Positions 8,079-11,126 of a stretch of DNA of 11,126 bases are shown piece after piece. The notes below the pieces were generated by a model that did no database searches, had not been told where the DNA came from, and saw only the letters and a list, made by a program, of their open reading frames with translations. The DNA comes from Fimbriimonadaceae bacterium (GTDB lineage Bacteria; Armatimonadota; Fimbriimonadia; Fimbriimonadales; Fimbriimonadaceae), in assembly GCA_020851885.1 (NCBI GenBank), contig JADZBW010000129.1, positions 1-11,126 of the forward strand, read 5' to 3'. Positions within the stretch are counted from its first letter, which is position 1; each line of letters opens with the position of its first letter. The translations under genes and the position numbers were made by a program.

Positions 8079-9006
8079 TTACGGCTTCCTCAAGGGTCTC
8101 AGCGACCGAGTCGACATCGATGGATCTCAAGCTCATGGGATTGTACAGGCATCGCTCGATCTGGCCATAGGGGCACGATCGGATCGGTTTGGTGATGGAG
8201 TAGAGGCCGATGGCCGGAATACCGACCGCCGCCGCCATGTGGGTGCTGCCGGTGTCTCCACCCACATGGGCCCGGGCGAGGCTCAAAAGAGCGACCAACT
8301 CCTCGATGTTGGTCTGTCCGATAAGGTTGTGCGGCTTCGACTTGGCGCTGGATTCAATTTCCCTACCAACGGCGCGATCGGCTTCGCTCGGACCACCAAT
8401 GAGAAGCGATTCCAATCCCATTTCGGCGAGGCGATCGATCAGTTTGCCAAACGAAGCCGCGGGCCAACGTTTGCTCGCCCAACCGGCTCCACCATTCAGG
8501 ACGACGAAAGGCCGGAGATCTCCAATCTTCTCTCGAACCGAGTCCAACGAAGCCGGGTTGGGTCTCAACCCAAACTCGGCAACATCCCCGCTACCGCCAA
8601 CGGACCGAGCCACGTCGACATACTGGTCGACGATGTGGATCGAAGTGGGATCGGGAAGCACACGTTCGCTAAAGAGCCATGCCCCCTCACGTTGCCAGTG
8701 ATAGCCGACTTTGGTTTTGCATTGGACTCCCTTGAGGACAAGAGCGCTCTTCAAGAGCCCCTGCAAGTCGAGCGCGGCGGTGAATTTCCCTGGCACTTTT
8801 GGCCACGTCTTCGGGTTAAGCGATGGCCGTGCCTCGATGACGTCGTCGATGAACTCGCAACATTTGGCGATCCCGGAAAACCTTGGATCGACCACCCACG
8901 TCACATGACACTCTTTGAATGCTTTCTTGAGGGCCCCGGCCGCCGGCAGCGAGCACACAACGTCGCCCAGTGACGAGAGTCGACTGATCAAGAACCGCTC
9001 AGCCAA
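8068..9006 (-). CDS. GT9-family glycosyltransferase, heptosyltransferase I-like
   Basis: Predicted ADP-heptose-type glycosyltransferase acting at the cytoplasmic face of the inner membrane to extend the lipopolysaccharide core. It has 312 residues, usual for family GT9. The N-terminal acceptor domain starts SRLSSLGDVV; Asp15 aligns with the catalytic Asp of WaaC. It also carries DLQGLLKSAL (80-89), which looks WaaC-like. The C-terminal nucleotide-sugar domain contains NGGAGWASKRWP (171-182), LLIGGPSE (201-208) and GGDTGSTHMAAA (249-260), the GT9 signature. Two adjacent TTG codons can start it. The second (9006) is chosen because GGAGG (9013-9017) is 6 nt away; the first (9009) leaves only 3 nt. 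The start overlaps the end of the next GT9 gene by a few bases. A WaaC-like role is inference, and the donor could be another sugar. Confidence 0.88.
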   Translation of the reverse strand: MAERFLISRLSSLGDVVCSLPAAGALKKAFKECHVTWVVDPRFSGIAKCCEFIDDVIEARPSLNPKTWPKVPGKFTAALDLQGLLKSALVLKGVQCKTKVGYHWQREGAWLFSERVLPDPTSIHIVDQYVDVARSVGGSGDVAEFGLRPNPASLDSVREKIGDLRPFVVLNGGAGWASKRWPAASFGKLIDRLAEMGLESLLIGGPSEADRAVGREIESSAKSKPHNLIGQTNIEELVALLSLARAHVGGDTGSTHMAAAVGIPAIGLYSITKPIRSCPYGQIERCLYNPMSLRSIDVDSVAETLEEAVNDH

Positions 9007-9937
9007 CAAGTTCCTCCACCGCCGATATGATCCGTTCGGGGCGAACGTCCGATGGTCGATTGGATTGCCTCAAGACGACACCCTTCGAGGAGTAAGGTCG
9101 AAAGAGATCGGGATCGGTTGGGCCAAACACTGAAACGAAGGGTACACCGAATGCGCCTGCCATATGACCGGTTCCGGTATCGGCGGCGATATGGATGGTT
9201 GAATGGGCTACCGCCGACATCGTCTGTCTTAGGTCGAATTTGCCGACAAACGACTGCGTCTCAGGCATTTCGATCATCGGATCTACGGAGGCGCCCAGAA
9301 ACCTTACATGAAAACCCCGACCGGCCAATCCAAGAGCAACCTCGCGCCATTGCTCGGTCGGGTACTGCTTGTTGAGCGCTCCCGCGCCGGTCGAAATCGT
9401 AGCAAGCCGCACCGTCGACGAAAGTCCAAGGTCGGTCGCAGGGATCGGAGTGGGCATAAGCGGAAACTCGGGCAATTGAAACTCTCCGAACGTGCACAAG
9501 CCATCCATCATTCTCTCGACTCGATGTTTGCCATCGGGATCTCCCGAAACCAGCGGGTTCAGCCGCTTGGCCAGGGCATCGGTGGCAAAAACCGATAGCC
9601 GTCGTTTGGGATTGGCGATCCGAAGGCATATCGCCGTCTTGGAGTGCCCTTGAAGATCGATACCTGCATTGCACTTGTCTTTCCTCAGCTTGGCAAACAG
9701 AGCAAGCTGAGCTTGCCAGTTCGCCGGTGACCACCGCCGCTTTCGCCACCGATCCCTGGGGAACTCCACAAGTTCGCTCACCATCCGAAGGTTGTCGATG
9801 ACTGGAGAACAACGACTTTCCACGGCCCAAACAAGCCTCGCGCCAGGCTGGGCATTTCGTATAGCAGTTGCTATATAGGCCGACATCACACAATCCCCAA
9901 TTGCCGAAAAGCGCACAAGAAGGAAGGATTCCGCCAT
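8999..9937 (-). CDS. GT9-family glycosyltransferase, heptosyltransferase-like
   Basis: Second member of glycosyltransferase family 9, probably adding another heptose or a related sugar to the LPS core. From ATG 9937 it has 312 residues. Visible are LVRFSAIGDCV (7-17, Asp15), DLQGHSKTA (94-102), STGAGALNKQYP (182-193) in the place of the usual phosphate-binding loop, AADTGTGHMAGA (251-262, the GT9 signature) and FGPTDP (271-276), as in WaaF-type enzymes. The frame is open to 9970, but Met at 9937 is preferred. It overlaps the upstream stop as TGATG (1 nt), and its first residues (MAESFLLVRFSAIGD) align with those of the neighbouring GT9 (MAERFLISRLSSLGD). There is no Shine-Dalgarno sequence, so translation probably depends on coupling. 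The basic stretch RDRWRKRRW (61-69) may contact lipid headgroups. Confidence 0.88.
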   Translation of the reverse strand: MAESFLLVRFSAIGDCVMSAYIATAIRNAQPGARLVWAVESRCSPVIDNLRMVSELVEFPRDRWRKRRWSPANWQAQLALFAKLRKDKCNAGIDLQGHSKTAICLRIANPKRRLSVFATDALAKRLNPLVSGDPDGKHRVERMMDGLCTFGEFQLPEFPLMPTPIPATDLGLSSTVRLATISTGAGALNKQYPTEQWREVALGLAGRGFHVRFLGASVDPMIEMPETQSFVGKFDLRQTMSAVAHSTIHIAADTGTGHMAGAFGVPFVSVFGPTDPDLFRPYSSKGVVLRQSNRPSDVRPERIISAVEELVG

Positions 9938-10827
9938 CACAACATGCCGCGTTGACGTGCGCTCTTCCATCGATCATGGAGCCAAAGCCACTGCTCGGGG
10001 TGCTTTCTAACGACCGACTCGAGAACTTCATTCAACCGCGCCGTGATTCGCGTGGGATCCTTGTCAAAGTCTCCAAGGAAGATAGGCTCATGGAATTCGC
10101 CGCGGTATTTCCCGGGCCCGAGCCGAGTGAAGTAAGCCTGCAGGATCGGGGCGCCCGTTCGAAGATGCAGGACGGCCGGACCCAACACCGTTCCGCATGG
10201 TTTGCCAAAGAACGGAACGAAACACTCCGCGCAGTTCTGATCGTTGAGAATTCCCACAAACTCCTTGGCCCTGAGCTTGCTCAAAATCGTTCTTGCGGAG
10301 TTCCCTCGGGGCATCACCTCTGCACCCGCCTTGTGCCGAAGGGCGGTCAATTGCTCCGTGACGGGTCCCTGGTTTGCGTCTCGTGCAACGACGCTCAGCG
10401 TATGGCCCTGGAGGTGATACCAATGGGCGAATCGCTCCCAGTTCCCATAGTGGGCCGTGATCAACAGGACGCCTTTATCGACCGCGACGGCGCTATTCAG
10501 GTGCTCGATGCCAATGATCTCGGCGCTGAGGATCTCTTCCGGCGATCGCATTCCCGTCCTCATGAAGTCGGCAGCGATCCTGCCGAAATGCCGATAAACC
10601 TCCTGCGCTGTCGCTTCCTGCTTCTCGTGGTCCCATTCGGGAAATGCCATTGCGAGGTTCGAGATCGTCCTTTCACGGTGCTTTCGATCCATTCGATAGA
10701 CCACAAGCGCCAATCGTTCGGCCCGGCGTTCGGCTTGGGCAATATCCCCCTTTTGGAAGGCTCGAAGGCCAAATCGAAAGGCCACCGTGCTTGCTGCGTT
10801 AATGATGACTCTGTTTTTCTTTGCCAT
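9937..10827 (-). CDS. LpxL/HtrB-family lipid A late acyltransferase
   Basis: Predicted inner-membrane-associated acyltransferase that moves a fatty acyl group from acyl carrier protein onto Kdo-lipid A or a lipid A precursor. It has 296 residues, near the usual 300. The catalytic HX4E motif is HYGNWE (126-131). Downstream are VARDANQGP (151-159), GILNDQN, PFFGKPCGT (the conserved glycine-rich acyl site) and PEQWLWLHDRWK near the C-terminus, all typical of the family. Only a weakly hydrophobic N-terminus (about 8-24) is present instead of the strong N-terminal helix of E. coli LpxL. The ATG lies 29 nt inside the end of lpxK and has no clear ribosome-binding site. The stop overlaps the next GT9 start (TGATG). 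Which acyl position and chain it uses cannot be read from sequence, so no LpxL, LpxM or LpxP symbol is given. Confidence 0.9.
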   Translation of the reverse strand: MAKKNRVIINAASTVAFRFGLRAFQKGDIAQAERRAERLALVVYRMDRKHRERTISNLAMAFPEWDHEKQEATAQEVYRHFGRIAADFMRTGMRSPEEILSAEIIGIEHLNSAVAVDKGVLLITAHYGNWERFAHWYHLQGHTLSVVARDANQGPVTEQLTALRHKAGAEVMPRGNSARTILSKLRAKEFVGILNDQNCAECFVPFFGKPCGTVLGPAVLHLRTGAPILQAYFTRLGPGKYRGEFHEPIFLGDFDKDPTRITARLNEVLESVVRKHPEQWLWLHDRWKSARQRGML

Positions 10828-11126
10828 GGAGTTGGGTTACTAGCCAATCACAAAACAGCTCGCGAGGCTCGACTTCAATGCGATAATCCAAAACTCGGAA
10901 GTCGAATCCGCCCAGATCTTGGCGTTCCTTCAGCTTGACCCAGTCCTTAAGGGTTGTCACGATCGGTATGCCTTTCGGGAGATCTGAGACTAGGTTACCA
11001 TCGGTCAGTGGGTCGTGATCGGGCCGGAACAGCGAGCCCGTGACCTTCGCCCCCGCCAGGTCAAGAGATGCCAAGACGCCTTTTGGATTCCCCACCGCGC
11101 AAAGAACGAACGCTTCTTCGGGAACG
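10799..11126 (-). CDS. lpxK: Tetraacyldisaccharide 4'-kinase, C-terminal part (5' end outside window)
   Basis: LpxK phosphorylates the 4' position of the tetraacyldisaccharide 1-phosphate to make lipid IVA at the inner membrane. Only the last 108 or so residues are here, and the frame is open through the right edge. The stretch FVLCAVGNPKGVLASL, then FRPDHDPLTDGNL and IVTTLKDWVKLK, matches the LpxK C-terminal region (AxxGNP, DHxxxT and the TTxKDxVK motif). The P-loop (Walker A) domain lies outside the window. A GTG at 11095 is internal. The last 29 nt overlap the acyltransferase gene. In many diderms lpxK neighbours waaA (Kdo transferase), which might lie beyond the right edge; this is inference. 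Confidence 0.88.
   Translation of the reverse strand, partial: VPEEAFVLCAVGNPKGVLASLDLAGAKVTGSLFRPDHDPLTDGNLVSDLPKGIPIVTTLKDWVKLKERQDLGGFDFRVLDYRIEVEPRELFCDWLVTQLHGKEKQSHH

Noticed and set aside
8023..8973. 316-residue plus-strand frame opposite the first GT9 gene
   Set aside because: Antisense to a gene with clear GT9 motifs; its product is low in hydrophobic core pattern and matches nothing I know.
9938..9970. Longer start of the second GT9 gene at ATG 9970
   Set aside because: It would add 11 residues without a ribosome-binding site and a 34-nt overlap. The Met at 9937 aligns with the neighbouring GT9 and couples through TGATG.
9868..10938. 356-residue plus-strand frame opposite the acyltransferase gene
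   Set aside because: It lies antisense to well-supported lpxL-type and lpxK coding sequence and shows no family motif. It is long only because stop codons are rare in that frame.

Overview
The window reads as ordinary chromosomal DNA from a diderm (Gram-negative-type) bacterium. It is densely packed and moderately GC-rich, and TTG start codons recur (lspA, acs, one glycosyltransferase). The outer-membrane inference rests on a run of lipid A and core-oligosaccharide genes on the right. I cannot place the species from sequence alone. A deep-branching diderm such as Armatimonadota (Fimbriimonadia) is a guess from the overall feel of the proteins, not a demonstrated assignment. I see no tRNA, rRNA, CRISPR array, insertion sequence, phage gene or attachment site, and no gene-free stretch longer than 300 bases.

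Left part (1-3423), all on the plus strand: the 3' end of isoleucyl-tRNA synthetase (ileS) overlaps lspA (lipoprotein signal peptidase). Next comes a small predicted membrane protein with a Lys/Ala/Pro-rich, histone-H1-like tail. A 138-bp gap carrying a 7-bp tandem repeat follows, then a NhaP2-type K+/H+ antiporter with a C-terminal TrkA-C domain.

Middle part (3424-6018): acetyl-CoA synthetase (acs) lies on the minus strand, tail-to-tail with the antiporter. The two stop codons abut in the palindrome TGATCA. Divergent from acs, across an 84-bp promoter region, is a 167-residue protein I do not recognise.

Right part (6019-11126), all on the minus strand and so transcribed right to left: lpxK (partial), an LpxL/HtrB-type acyltransferase, two GT9 (heptosyltransferase-type) glycosyltransferases, the rfaE2-type heptose-1-phosphate nucleotidyltransferase, a PIG-L/LmbE-type deacetylase and ftsY. 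Every junction is an overlap or a gap of 6 nt, so this is very probably one operon. It would phosphorylate and acylate lipid A, make nucleotide-activated heptose, transfer heptose-like sugars to the core and perhaps deacetylate an amino sugar. The signal-recognition-particle receptor gene is carried at the end.

No clearly new multi-gene system is visible. The points most worth a second look are the degenerate zinc site in IleRS, the membrane protein with an H1-like tail, the PIG-L enzyme embedded in the LPS operon, the uncharacterised protein divergent from acs, and the heptamer repeat.
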